Shown: positions 1 to 8,785 of the stretch, in pieces
Layout of the letters: every line of letters begins with the position of its first letter
Numbering within the stretch: the stretch's first letter is position 1
Origin: DATMER01 sp963741305
GTDB lineage: Bacteria > Acidobacteriota > Thermoanaerobaculia > Multivoradales > UBA5704
Assembly: GCA_963741305.1 (NCBI GenBank)
Contig: CAVUHL010000003.1
Coordinates: 620,001 to 684,000, forward strand
Direction: 5' to 3'
Length of the DNA stretch: 64,000 nt
Notes under the pieces: generated by a model
What the model was told of the DNA's origin: nothing
Database searches by the model: none
Seen by the model: the letters and a program-made list of their open reading frames with translations, nothing else
Program-made: the position numbers and the translations under genes

Positions 1-597
1 CGAGCCCACGGCAGTGCCTTCCAGGCGCCAGGGGAAGCGCCGGTCCAGGTAGGAGCGCAGCGCCGGGACGACTACTTTGGAGAGCTCGTCCTTCTCGATC
101 ACATCCCGTGGATCAAATCCGGCTTCGACCAGATCGCGGCCGAAGGTGGCTCCGTAGCCGCGCTTGTTCGAGAAGAAGCGGCAGGCGGGGGGACGTGTGG
201 CGAACATGCCGCGGACGGTGGCGGCGAGATAGATCGATTCCCACCAGCGGTCCACGGGCAGGAAGGTCAGGGTGGAGAGCTGGATGTCCTGGACCAGGAG
301 CCCGCCGGGACGGAGCATGCCGGTGAGCGTGCGGCAGAAGGCGTTCGCGGAGGTGAAGACCTGCGGGTCGAGAGTGCCAGTCGCCGCGATCTGGAGATCG
401 GGATGGTCCGTGCGCCAGCGCTCGACCGTGGCATCGGTGTCCGGCCCCGGCCTTTCCAGGCAGAGCACGGTTGTCTGCGCGAGGAGCGCGGGGGCCAGGC
501 CGGACAGGGCTTCGAGGAGCTGGGTGATATGGTAAAGATGGTCCTCGACGACCACGATCGGACGGCGTTCGAATCCGCTGGCCTCTCCCCAGGTCAT
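1..597 (-). CDS. Methyltransferase-like protein, C-terminus cut off by the window edge
   Basis: This reading frame has an ATG at 597-595 and stays open for 199 codons to the left edge, so the C-terminus is missing. The N-terminus (VVVEDHLYHITQLLEAL) has a hydrophobic strand ending in acidic residues. Around residues 90-115 the segment FCRTLTGMLRPGGLLVQDI resembles the post-motif strand of class I SAM-dependent methyltransferases (LRPGG followed by a strand). I see no clear GxGxG SAM-binding loop, so the assignment is tentative. Its start codon overlaps that of the divergent sensor kinase by two bases, so the two genes probably share a control region or one starts further in. It could also be a divergent response-regulator-associated protein. 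Confidence 0.55.
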   Translation of the reverse strand, partial: MTWGEASGFERRPIVVVEDHLYHITQLLEALSGLAPALLAQTTVLCLERPGPDTDATVERWRTDHPDLQIAATGTLDPQVFTSANAFCRTLTGMLRPGGLLVQDIQLSTLTFLPVDRWWESIYLAATVRGMFATRPPACRFFSNKRGYGATFGRDLVEAGFDPRDVIEKDELSKVVVPALRSYLDRRFPWRLEGTAVGS

Positions 598-2950
598 GGC
601 CCTACTCTATCCCCGTCGCTCCCCCTGGCTCCTCTACATCGGGGTGCTCGTTTTCGTCGTCTTCGCCTGGATCTCCGCGCATGCCATCCATCGCGAGTGG
701 CAGCGCCGGCTCGGCGAGGAGCGCTCCGAGACGCTCTACCAGCTCGTCCAGGACAAGACACCGCCGCGGCCCACCGAAACCCCGGGCATTTCCGCTTGGC
801 TGCACCTCGCGCTGAAGCGCTATGCGGCCACCCTGGAGCATGGCGAGGTGATGACCTGGGAGGATCGGCGGTCTGTGCCTCCCGGCTTGGCCGGGTTGCG
901 CGACTTACTGGCAACACCAGTCGAGCCGTCAGCCGCTGAGCCGCGCCTGGTTTCTTTGACGAATGAGGAGACGAACCTCCAGTTCCGAGCCCAGCGCTTT
1001 GCGGAGATCGATGGCCACTGGCTCGTGGTGACCCGCCGCAAGGCGCTCGACGCGGGTGATCCGGCCTCGGACCGCTTCCTCGCCAGGACCGGTCCCCACC
1101 TGCTGCGCCTGGCCCGCCGCATTCCGGCTGGCTCGCCTCGGGTGGTGCGCGTCTACGCCCTCTCCGAGGATGGCACGCTGGTCTCGATGCCGCTGGCCGA
1201 GCTCACCGAGGACCCAGCGGCCCGGCGGCGGGCAGCCCTCGACGAGGGGCGCGAGTTCCGCAAAGTCCCGCAGCTCCCCAACTTCGTCTCCAACGAGTTC
1301 TTCTTCCAGTTTGACTTCAGCAGGCCGGCCGGGCAGGTCTACTACTCGGGGCTTTATCTGGACCTCGGCGGCCAGGGGGTGGTAGCCACGATCATCGTCC
1401 CCTATGTAGAGGACGACTCCCTCGGCGTGCTGGGCACGGACGTGGCCTTCGATGTCGATTGGAAAGCCTTCGCGCGCCAGATCGAGCCACCCATGGTGGC
1501 CGAGGTGGTCCGCCTCGGCACGCTCCCCGAGGGACGCTGGCGGCCTTGGAGCGACCTGGAGGCCGCGCTGCCCCAACGCAGCCGGCTCGCTCCTGCCGTG
1601 ACCGCTCTCGCGCAGCGCGAGCGGCGGGAGGGGCTGTTCGTCGCACCCGGGTCGGTGCAGGAGGCGGTGGTGGAGGGGCAGGGCGCCGTGGCCGCTCTCC
1701 AGATGGCGGCGGATACCTGGCTCGTCGTGCTCTTCCCCCGGACGGGGGCGACATCCCCGGTCCTCAGCCTCGGTTTACTGAGCGTCCTCTTCCTCTTCCT
1801 GATCGCGGGCTTCGAGGTCCACCGCCGCCGGGCCGAGCAGGCGCAGGACAAGGCCGAGCGCGAACTGGCCGAGAAGCAGAACCTCCTGAACACCATGCAG
1901 GTCCCCCTTCTGGTCGTGGACCCCAATTCGGACGCGGTCGTGTTCGGCAACGAGGCAGCCCGCCGGCTGGGCATCGAGACGGGGGTGCGCATGGCCGACC
2001 TGGTGCCGGATGACGAGCGCGCCCGGCGGCACTACGAGCACATGCAGATGGCCGGTCCCGATGCGCGGCGCGCCTACGGCCTTCCCTTGCGGCTCAACGG
2101 CGAGACGCGCTATGCCGTGGTGCGCTCCGTGGCGGTCACCGCTCCCATCGAGGCGCTGCACGCGGACGAGCGCCACCGCCTCGGCGTCCTCTTCCTCCTG
2201 GACCCCGAGACCGACCTCGCCCTCTTCAGCGAAGACCTCGTAGCCGGAGCGCAAGGGGAGGAGCGCCGCAAGCTCGCCGGCCTCCTCAGCCATGGGGTCG
2301 ATACCCTGGTCCGTGTCCTCGCCCGCGTAGTGGACAGGGTAGGGGAGGAGAGCTTCGTGGCCTGGCTCGCGGGCTATGTGGACCGCCGGGTCCATGTCAC
2401 GGCCTGGCTCTTCGATCATTGGGACGCCGAGCCGCCGCTGCCCCCCGCGAGCGCCATCGAGGCGGGGCAGGCGCGCGAGACACTCTCCGCCATGCAGCGG
2501 GTCTTCGCCCTGGCCGCCGCCGATCCCGGGCTGCGCTCCAGCCTGCACTGGGACAACGGCGTGCTCTCCAGTCCACCTCAGGGAGACATCCCCGCCCTGA
2601 GCCTGGATTGGCCGCCCGAGGTCTGGTTCCCCCTCCCGGTGAGGGGCGGCTTCGGCCTCTTTCTGGAGGAGGTGCTCGTCAACGCGATCCGGCATGGCCG
2701 TCCCGGCACGGTCCCCCGCCTGACCGTGAGCTACGACCCGGGCCGCGCCGAGCTGCTCTTCGAGGCCGAGAACGAGACTTCGGATGCCCGCCGTCTGCGT
2801 GGCGAGCCCTACGGAGGCCGGCGCATCCTCGAGCGCCTTGTCCGTCTTTTCGGCTGGGAAGGCCTCACTTTCGAGGATGGCGCCGGGACATTCCGCGTGA
2901 GCTGGCGGGTGCCCGTCAGTGAACGAGCGGACCCGCGCAGCGCGGACTGA
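596..2950 (+). CDS. Membrane-bound sensor histidine kinase-like protein
   Basis: A 784-residue protein. One TM segment lies at about residues 10-27 (YIGVLVFVVFAWISAH). A large probably extracytoplasmic region follows to about residue 385, then a second TM (about 386-408), a short charged coiled coil, and a PAS-like segment (NLLNTMQVPLLVVDPNSDAV). The last 130 residues resemble a GHKL ATPase: FLEEVLVNAIRHGRPG is the N-box and GGRRILERLV lies near the usual G2 region. The dimerisation/phosphoacceptor region is unusual; LAGLLSHGVDTLVRVLARVV holds the most plausible His. No receiver domain is present, and no response regulator is adjacent unless the divergent gene acts as one. Only a weak ribosome-binding site precedes the ATG. 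Histidine kinase is the best reading; an anti-sigma-type ATPase output is possible. Confidence 0.75.
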   Translation: MALLYPRRSPWLLYIGVLVFVVFAWISAHAIHREWQRRLGEERSETLYQLVQDKTPPRPTETPGISAWLHLALKRYAATLEHGEVMTWEDRRSVPPGLAGLRDLLATPVEPSAAEPRLVSLTNEETNLQFRAQRFAEIDGHWLVVTRRKALDAGDPASDRFLARTGPHLLRLARRIPAGSPRVVRVYALSEDGTLVSMPLAELTEDPAARRRAALDEGREFRKVPQLPNFVSNEFFFQFDFSRPAGQVYYSGLYLDLGGQGVVATIIVPYVEDDSLGVLGTDVAFDVDWKAFARQIEPPMVAEVVRLGTLPEGRWRPWSDLEAALPQRSRLAPAVTALAQRERREGLFVAPGSVQEAVVEGQGAVAALQMAADTWLVVLFPRTGATSPVLSLGLLSVLFLFLIAGFEVHRRRAEQAQDKAERELAEKQNLLNTMQVPLLVVDPNSDAVVFGNEAARRLGIETGVRMADLVPDDERARRHYEHMQMAGPDARRAYGLPLRLNGETRYAVVRSVAVTAPIEALHADERHRLGVLFLLDPETDLALFSEDLVAGAQGEERRKLAGLLSHGVDTLVRVLARVVDRVGEESFVAWLAGYVDRRVHVTAWLFDHWDAEPPLPPASAIEAGQARETLSAMQRVFALAAADPGLRSSLHWDNGVLSSPPQGDIPALSLDWPPEVWFPLPVRGGFGLFLEEVLVNAIRHGRPGTVPRLTVSYDPGRAELLFEAENETSDARRLRGEPYGGRRILERLVRLFGWEGLTFEDGAGTFRVSWRVPVSERADPRSAD

Positions 2951-3156
2951 ACAGTGGTTCAAATTGAGACCCGGCTGGGTCCGAATCAGATCCGCCTAAA
3001 GGGTCAATCGTTGATCCACCGCTATCGTTCGGATACCTTCAACGTGCTCTCCTGATTCAACTTATAAGAGTTTCCTGAAGCTGGCCTGGGACTTGCGATA
3101 TGCAGGCTTCCCGGCCGTCGAATCCTCTTGGCCGGCTCGACAGGAGACAATCAGTG

Positions 3157-6084
3157 ATGTGGAATTCCGGCTCCCCCCGGCTCGTGCGGGGCGTCCCTCT
3201 GGTGCTGTCTGCTCTGTTGCTGATGCCTCTCGCCGCCTCTGCGGGAGAGAGCAAGAAGGAAGAGCCCACGCCCCAGGAGGTCCAGAAGCAGCACGCGGAG
3301 CTCAAGGCCCGTAACAAGCAGGTCGACGTCAAGCAGCGCGAGGAGTACCTCCGCTCCGTGCCGTCCCCCGACTCCCCGGCTGGGGCCAAGGGAAAGGACG
3401 AGAGCGACGTCATCAAGGTCCACTCCGCCCGCGAGTGGTACCTGCTGACCTACCCGACCGGTACCCTGCCGTCCCAGCCCTGGAGCAAGGCCAAGAACCA
3501 CGTGAAGTCGAGCGTCGCCGATGCCGAGGTCTGGCAGGGCGGCGCCCTGGCCGGACCGGGAGCTGAAGGCTTCGACCAGATCACGGCCGACTCCGTGGTC
3601 GCGCCCGGCACCAACACCTGGGTCTCCTACGGCCCCAAGCCGCTCGACACGGTCGGCACCACCAACAACGCCTACCGCTACGGCATCACGGCGGGCCGCG
3701 TCGCGGCTGGCGGCCTGGCCGTCGATCCGAACAATCCGGGCGTGGCCTATGCCGCCTTCGCGGCCGGCGGCCTCTGGAAGACCACTTCCCTCGGCCTGCC
3801 CACGGTGACCTGGACCCCCCTCTGGGATGACAAGGATTTCGTCACCCAGGCGGCCAGCGCCATCGAGATCGACCCGACGAACAGCAACGTCGTCTATGCC
3901 GGCACCGGCGACTGGCCGGCCCGCGACCAGTTCAGCGAAGGCATCATGAAGACCACCGACGGCGGCGCCACCTGGTCCCACCTCGGCGCCGACGTCTTCA
4001 CTCACTATTCGCCGACCCACCCGGCCGGCGGCAACCGCTGGGACAACCAGAACGTCAAGGTCATTCAGGTCGACCCCAAGGACCCGGACACGATCCTGGT
4101 CGGCACCCGCTATGACCTCTACCTGTCGAACGACGCCGGCTCGAGCTGGCAGATCTGCCCGTTCGGCAACGGCTACACCAACCCGGCGGTCAACGGCGGT
4201 GTCCAGAAGGGGATCAACCGCATCAGCGGCATCTACCTCGATTCCCGCGGCACGAGCACCGTTGCCTATGTGGCGGTGGGCTATCAGTACACCAACGGCA
4301 ACGCCGACAACGGCATCTACCGCTTCACGATGCCGGTGAGCGGCTGCCCCTCGTGGCCGTCCGACTTCACGACCCTGTTCGGCGGCTTCCCGGCCGGGAC
4401 CGGCAACGGCACCAATGGTGATGTCGTGGGAGGGGGCGGCAGCGTGACCGGCCGCATCGAGCTCGACGGCGCCATCGGCTCCGACGGCAAGCTCACCCTC
4501 TACGCCCAGGTCTCGGAGGGGGTCAACAGCTCGGTGGAGGGCACCTACGTGCTGCGTCCGGACGGCGGCGCCACCTCGTGGACCAAGCTGACTGGCAGCA
4601 CCGCGGCCGGCTACAAGAATTGCGCTGGCGGCACCGAGAGCACCGGCCAGGACTGGTACGACCTCTTCATCGGGGTCGATCCGAGCAATGACAAGACGCT
4701 TTATATCGGCCATATCGACGTGTTCAAGGCCACGGTCAACTCGACCTACACGTCGATGACCCTGACCGATCTGACCAACGTCTATTCGACCGGCTGCCCG
4801 TCGTACGGCAAGGTCCACCCCGACCAGCAGGCTTTCGCGTTCGTGCCCGGCACCAACGGCTCGACCTTCCTGCTCGGCAACGACGGCGGCGTCTACACCA
4901 ACACCAACCGGGGCGACGTGAACGCCTGGAAGCAGCTCAACGACTCGTTCAACACCAATCAGTTTTACGCCGGCCAGATCGGCGCCGACTTCGCCGGCAA
5001 CGGCATGGGCGGTATTCAGTGGATCTTCGGCGGCATGCAGGACAACGGCAACTCGTCCTGGGACAGCACTGAGTCCACGCTGCTCGCCACCGGCCGCTCG
5101 GTCGGCGGCGACGGCTTCTACACGACGTTCGACCCGCTCGGCGGCACCGAGACGGCCGGCTGGTGGATCACCGAGTACACCTACGGCTCCCTCTACTGCT
5201 CCAAGACGGGCGCCGATGGTCCGTTCTCCAGCTCCAACTGCGCGCCGCGCCAGACCGGCAGCGCCGACTGGAGCGCGCCGTTCGTGCTCGACACCCTGCA
5301 CTGCAACACCACGCAGTGCCGCAACTACATTTTCGGCGAGGATTACGTCCACGCCGCGGGCGCCTATGGCAACGCCGGTCCGACCTGGAAGCGTGTGTCG
5401 GGAAGCCTGGTCAAGACCAGCGCGGGCTCGATCCTCGCCGTCAACCACGCTCCCAGCAACCCCAAGTCGGCGGTTGTGGGCACCAGCGACGGCAAGGTCT
5501 GGTGGACGGATGTCATGTACACCGGCACGGGTTGCACGCAGGCGGCGGCCAACACGTCGTCATTCGTCTGCGCGCCGAACACTTCCGCCACCTGGCGCGA
5601 CGTGGACTCCACCAACGCCGTGCTGCCGAACCGCGCCGTGATGGGCGTGGCGGCTGATCCGACCGATCACACCCGCATCTTCGCGGCGGTGGGCGGCTTC
5701 GACGAGAACACCCCGGCCACGCCGGGCCACCTGTTCCAGTTCAAGTGGAGCGGCACGGCCTGGACGCGTTCCAACAAGACCGGCAACCTCCCGAACGTGC
5801 CGGCCTCGGCGGTGGCGGTGAACCCGCACAACCGCAAGCAGGTCTTCGTCGGCACCTACTTCGGCTTCTACTACACCGACGACATCGACGCGGCCACCCC
5901 GGTCTGGGTGCGCTACCAGTGGGGCCTGCCGAACACGGTCATCAAGTACCTGACGATCGACCGCGGCCCGGCCTCCAACCCGACCAAGGGCACCACCCTG
6001 GCGGCCTTCACCTATGGCCGCGGCGTCTACGCGATCAAGCTCCCGGTCACGGGCAGCTTCCCCGCGCATTCGGTCAGCGAGTAA
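3157..6084 (+). CDS. Exported BNR/Asp-box beta-propeller protein (sortilin/GH74-like)
   Basis: A 975-residue secreted protein. I chose the ATG at 3157 over an upstream ATG at 3100 because AGGAG lies 10 nt before it and a signal peptide starts there (hydrophobic VPLVLSALLLMPLAASA, cleavage near residue 29). A charged segment rich in Lys/Glu follows, then a long run of propeller-like repeats. Asp-box motifs of the S/T-x-D-x-G-x-x-W type are visible (TTDGGATW, SNDAGSSW), with repeated 'VDP..P.....G' turns (IEIDPTNSNVVYAGTGDW, IQVDPKDPDTILVGTR). Such propellers occur in xyloglucanases (GH74), sialidases and sortilin-like proteins. I cannot identify catalytic residues, so a binding or structural role is equally possible. 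The gene stands alone with a strong terminator right after it. Confidence 0.8.
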   Translation: MWNSGSPRLVRGVPLVLSALLLMPLAASAGESKKEEPTPQEVQKQHAELKARNKQVDVKQREEYLRSVPSPDSPAGAKGKDESDVIKVHSAREWYLLTYPTGTLPSQPWSKAKNHVKSSVADAEVWQGGALAGPGAEGFDQITADSVVAPGTNTWVSYGPKPLDTVGTTNNAYRYGITAGRVAAGGLAVDPNNPGVAYAAFAAGGLWKTTSLGLPTVTWTPLWDDKDFVTQAASAIEIDPTNSNVVYAGTGDWPARDQFSEGIMKTTDGGATWSHLGADVFTHYSPTHPAGGNRWDNQNVKVIQVDPKDPDTILVGTRYDLYLSNDAGSSWQICPFGNGYTNPAVNGGVQKGINRISGIYLDSRGTSTVAYVAVGYQYTNGNADNGIYRFTMPVSGCPSWPSDFTTLFGGFPAGTGNGTNGDVVGGGGSVTGRIELDGAIGSDGKLTLYAQVSEGVNSSVEGTYVLRPDGGATSWTKLTGSTAAGYKNCAGGTESTGQDWYDLFIGVDPSNDKTLYIGHIDVFKATVNSTYTSMTLTDLTNVYSTGCPSYGKVHPDQQAFAFVPGTNGSTFLLGNDGGVYTNTNRGDVNAWKQLNDSFNTNQFYAGQIGADFAGNGMGGIQWIFGGMQDNGNSSWDSTESTLLATGRSVGGDGFYTTFDPLGGTETAGWWITEYTYGSLYCSKTGADGPFSSSNCAPRQTGSADWSAPFVLDTLHCNTTQCRNYIFGEDYVHAAGAYGNAGPTWKRVSGSLVKTSAGSILAVNHAPSNPKSAVVGTSDGKVWWTDVMYTGTGCTQAAANTSSFVCAPNTSATWRDVDSTNAVLPNRAVMGVAADPTDHTRIFAAVGGFDENTPATPGHLFQFKWSGTAWTRSNKTGNLPNVPASAVAVNPHNRKQVFVGTYFGFYYTDDIDAATPVWVRYQWGLPNTVIKYLTIDRGPASNPTKGTTLAAFTYGRGVYAIKLPVTGSFPAHSVSE

Positions 6085-6108
6085 GGCTCGAACCGTCTGT
6101 GCTTGAGA

Positions 6109-6136
6109 GGCCCCGGTCTGCCCCGGGGCCTTTTTT
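6109..6136 (+). terminator. Rho-independent terminator after the BNR gene
   Basis: A perfect 8-bp stem GGCCCCGG / CCGGGGCC (6109-6116 with 6123-6130) with a 6-nt loop is followed at once by six T residues. It lies 25 nt after the stop codon of the forward gene, and its T-run reaches the stop codon of the convergent CRTAC1 gene. Confidence 0.9.
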
Positions 6137-7757
6137 ATTGGATGACCACCACCCGCCGCCCCTTCGCCACACCCGTCAGCACCTGCACCTTCCCATCCGG
6201 CCAGCGGATCGTGAGCCGGTCCGCCTGGGCGGCGGTCCCCATCCCGAAGTGGAGCGTGAGGGCGCTCTGTGAGAGGTAGGAGGCGCCGGTGCGGGTCTCG
6301 CGGACCTGCTTGCGCCCGCCCGCCTCCATCTCCACCCTCGCTCCGATCGCGGCGGTGTTCTTTCCCTTGCCGGCGAGATCGACCTGGAGCCATCCGCCCG
6401 CCGGGCCCGCCGGGGATGTCACGTTCTCGTAGACCTCCGAAAGATCGTCCGAGTTCGTGATCACGAGATCCAGATCGCCGTCGAGGTCGAGGTCTCCGGC
6501 CGCGAGCCCCCGGCTGGAGCGGACCACGTCGATCCCGCCGACCTTGACCTCGCGGAACACACCCTTGCCCGTGTTCTCGAAGAGCTGGTTGCGCTGCTTG
6601 TAGGTGGTGCCGGTGCCGAACAGCTCGGCGTTGTGGATGATGTGCCCGTTGGCCACGACGGTGTCGAGGTCGCCGTCCTGATCCAGGTCGGCGAAGGCCG
6701 TGCCGAACCCCACCATGTACATCGACGGCTCCGCGAGCTTCGAGGTATAGCGCGCGTCGATGAACAGCAGCGACCCTTGGTTGCTGTAGACCGCGTTCGT
6801 CTGCAAATCGAGATGGGTCTTGATGATGTCCTGGAAGCCGTTGCCGTCGATGTCGCCGAAGTCGACCCCCATGCCCGCCTCGGGCTTGCCCAGGTCGGAC
6901 AGGGCGGTGCCGGAGAGCAGCCCGATCTCCTCGAACTTGCCGTTGCCCTTGTTCTCGAACAGGAACGCCGGCGTCATGTCATTGGCGACGTAGAGGTCCT
7001 GGTCGCCGTCCCAGTCCAGGTCGCCGAAGATGACGCCAAGGCCATTTCCGGCATCCGGCGCGAACCCGGCCGCGGCCGTGGCGTCCTCGAACGTGCCGTC
7101 CCCCCGGTTGCGGTAGAAACGGTCGGGCACGCCGTTGAAGACGTCCGGATGGCAGTAGGAGCGCAGGCCGAGCCGCTGGTTGCCGCAGATAGGGTTCTTC
7201 TCGTAGGAAAAGTCCACGTAATTGGTGACATAGAGGTCGAGGTCGCCGTCCGAGTCGGTGTCGGCGAATGCCGCGGAGGTGCCCCAGGACGGGTTGCCGA
7301 GGCCAGCCTGGGCCGTGACCTCGGTGAACGTGCCGTCGCCGTTGTTCCGGAAGAGCTGATCGGGTCCAAAGGCTGAGACATAGATGTCGGTGTCCGAGTC
7401 GCCGTCCACGTCGCCGGCTGTCGTCCCCATGCCGTAGGAGGTCACGCGGATGCCAGAGCGTTCGGTCACATCCACGAACTTGCCGGCGCCGTCATTGCGC
7501 AGCAATACCGACCGCGGTGTCTCCCCTTGATAACCGCGCATCGCGCCGCTATCCACATAGAAAACATCAGGATCGCCGTCGCCGTCGTAGTCGAATACGG
7601 CCACGCCGGACCCCATCGTCTCGGGCATGTAGAACTGCCCCGACCCGCCGTGGTGATGGCGGAACGAAAGCCCCCACGGCTGGCTCACCTCGCGGAAGCG
7701 GAGCTGCGCCCCGGCGGGGGAGGCGAGGAGGAGCAGGAGGGCGAAGCGCTTGAGCAT
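6135..7757 (-). CDS. Exported CRTAC1-family FG-GAP/VCBS repeat protein with UnbV domain
   Basis: A 540-residue protein with an N-terminal signal peptide (MLKRFALLLLLASPAGA). At least seven FG-GAP/VCBS-type calcium-binding loops are visible (DYDGDGDPD, DVDGDSDTD, DTDSDGDLD, DLDWDGDQD, DIDGNGFQD, DLDQDGDLD, DLDLDGDLD), spaced as blades of an integrin-like beta-propeller. The C-terminal about 70 residues (LTLHFGMGTAAQADRLTIRW) match the ASPIC/UnbV domain that ends CRTAC1-family proteins. These are secreted Ca-binding proteins, probably in adhesion or extracellular recognition; no enzyme activity is established. The gene converges on the BNR gene and shares its terminator. A second, longer paralogue lies at 24531-26576. 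Confidence 0.9.
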   Translation of the reverse strand: MLKRFALLLLLASPAGAQLRFREVSQPWGLSFRHHHGGSGQFYMPETMGSGVAVFDYDGDGDPDVFYVDSGAMRGYQGETPRSVLLRNDGAGKFVDVTERSGIRVTSYGMGTTAGDVDGDSDTDIYVSAFGPDQLFRNNGDGTFTEVTAQAGLGNPSWGTSAAFADTDSDGDLDLYVTNYVDFSYEKNPICGNQRLGLRSYCHPDVFNGVPDRFYRNRGDGTFEDATAAAGFAPDAGNGLGVIFGDLDWDGDQDLYVANDMTPAFLFENKGNGKFEEIGLLSGTALSDLGKPEAGMGVDFGDIDGNGFQDIIKTHLDLQTNAVYSNQGSLLFIDARYTSKLAEPSMYMVGFGTAFADLDQDGDLDTVVANGHIIHNAELFGTGTTYKQRNQLFENTGKGVFREVKVGGIDVVRSSRGLAAGDLDLDGDLDLVITNSDDLSEVYENVTSPAGPAGGWLQVDLAGKGKNTAAIGARVEMEAGGRKQVRETRTGASYLSQSALTLHFGMGTAAQADRLTIRWPDGKVQVLTGVAKGRRVVVIQ

Positions 7758-7763
7758 TCAGCT

Positions 7764-8036
7764 TCAGGAGAAACGGCTTAGTAGGTTGTCATAGGCGTTG
7801 TGAGACCCGATCCAGAACCAGACGATCGAATCATTTTCCAGAATGCCGAGCGCGCGCCAGCCCGTTCCAATCCGGACTGAGTACATGGGCCTGTGGGGGT
7901 GAACCCGCTTGAAGTCGAGGCTGGGATGGCCAGGATTGGTTCGCCACAGCTGATAGTTTTTTCGGGCCTTCTTCTGGACTCTTTCCGGGAGCTTTCCGAA
8001 AAGCTGCTCGAACTCCTCCGTCAGGTGGGAGTTCAC
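7764..8036 (-). CDS. RelE/ParE-family toxin
   Basis: A 90-residue basic protein that starts at GTG, overlapping the upstream antitoxin stop by 4 nt (GTGA). Its layout fits the RelE/ParE/HigB fold: an N-terminal helical pair (LTEEFEQLFGKLPERVQKKARKNYQLW), then beta strands with MYSVRIGTGWRALGILENDSIVWFWIGSHNAYDNLL. The Y-x-V-R-I-G-x-x-x-R-A segment is typical of these toxins, which are mRNA interferases or gyrase poisons. The target cannot be told from sequence alone. The terminal H-x-x-Y resembles YoeB/HigB-like ends. Small size, overlap and an acidic partner make a type II toxin-antitoxin module the natural reading. Confidence 0.8.
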   Translation of the reverse strand: MNSHLTEEFEQLFGKLPERVQKKARKNYQLWRTNPGHPSLDFKRVHPHRPMYSVRIGTGWRALGILENDSIVWFWIGSHNAYDNLLSRFS

Positions 8037-8251
8037 AACTCGTCAAAGCCCGCCTTACGCGTGCTTCCTGCCCTGAATTCCTGGAGCGCGCGGTCAGCCA
8101 TCTTTTCCAACTGGTCGTGGGAGCGCGCCAGGGTGTCGTCCCACAGGGTCTCTCCCTCGATGTCCTCGAGGAGCTCTTGAGCTACCTCGTCCTGGAGACG
8201 ATCGGGAAGCCGGGACGCCTGCTCGAATGCCTTTCTCAGAAGCTCGGTCAT
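8033..8251 (-). CDS. Antitoxin of the RelE/ParE-like module
   Basis: A 72-residue acidic, predicted all-helical protein directly upstream of the toxin. AGGAGAAAAA precedes its ATG. The N-terminus (MTELLRKAFEQASRLPDRLQDEVAQELLEDIEGETLWDD) resembles small antitoxins of RelE/ParE-type pairs, in which 'F..as.Lp...Q.e.A..Ll..i..E..W' is a recurring pattern. I cannot see a clear ribbon-helix-helix or HTH DNA-binding part, so autoregulation is not shown. Antitoxin-first order with coupled translation fits the usual type II arrangement. Confidence 0.78.
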   Translation of the reverse strand: MTELLRKAFEQASRLPDRLQDEVAQELLEDIEGETLWDDTLARSHDQLEKMADRALQEFRAGSTRKAGFDEL

Positions 8252-8321
8252 TTTTTCTCCTGCCGGAGCCCCACGCGCGATGGAGCCCCTTCTCCGGAGT
8301 ATACCCTGGGGATGCTTACCC

Positions 8322-8776
8322 TCATTCGTGTCCCAGAACCGGGTGCGGCCGGTAGGGCATTTCCAGATCCTTCCGCTCCTCTTCGTCCAGCCGGATCTCC
8401 AGCGCGGCGACCGCGTCCTCCAGGTGCTCCATGCGGGTGGCGCCCACGATGGGAGCGGTGAGGCCGGGCTGGTGCAGGAGCCAGGCGAGGGCGATCTGCG
8501 CGGGCTTCACCGCCTTGCGCTCGGCCAGGGCGACCACCCGGTCCACGATGTCGAAGTCCTCGGGCTGGTGCCGAGGACCTCCTCGCTCACGCCGCGGGAG
8601 TACATGTCCGCCGTGTCGAAGAAGTTGATGCCCAATTCGAGAGCACGGCGGATGAACGGGCGGCCGTCCTCTTCGGAGAGGACCCAGTCGCGCCACTGGG
8701 GAGAGCCGTAGCTCATGCAACCGAGGCAGATGCGGGAGACTTTGAGGCCGGTGCGGCCGAGGTTGGCATAATCCAT
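8322..8776 (-). pseudogene. Aldo/keto reductase with its central part deleted and frame broken
   Basis: The 5' part (MDYANLGRTGLKVSRICLGC ... FFDTADMYSRGVSEEVLG) is a standard aldo/keto reductase N-terminus, with the catalytic Asp and Tyr of the family retained. Near 8560-8570 the frame changes and the sequence resumes as the family C-terminus (EDFDIVDRVVALAERKAVKP, IALAWLLHQPGLTAPIVGAT). A normal family member is about 320-340 residues; roughly 170 residues, holding the catalytic Lys and His, are missing. The gene cannot make an active reductase. The two ends read well in different frames, so a deletion that also shifted the frame is the simplest cause. The AI-2E-family gene ends 9 nt upstream of this start. 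Confidence 0.85.
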
Positions 8777-8785
8777 ATCCGGATA

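Noticed and set aside
2951..3010. tRNA-like GGTTCAAATT near 2955
   Set aside because: The flanking bases do not form a T-stem or acceptor stem, and no anticodon arm is found.
3151..5448. Long reverse-strand ORF (765 codons) opposite the BNR gene
   Set aside because: It is antisense to a clear exported propeller protein and reads as Ala/Gly/Val/Arg/Asp-rich sequence without motifs, as expected from high GC third positions.
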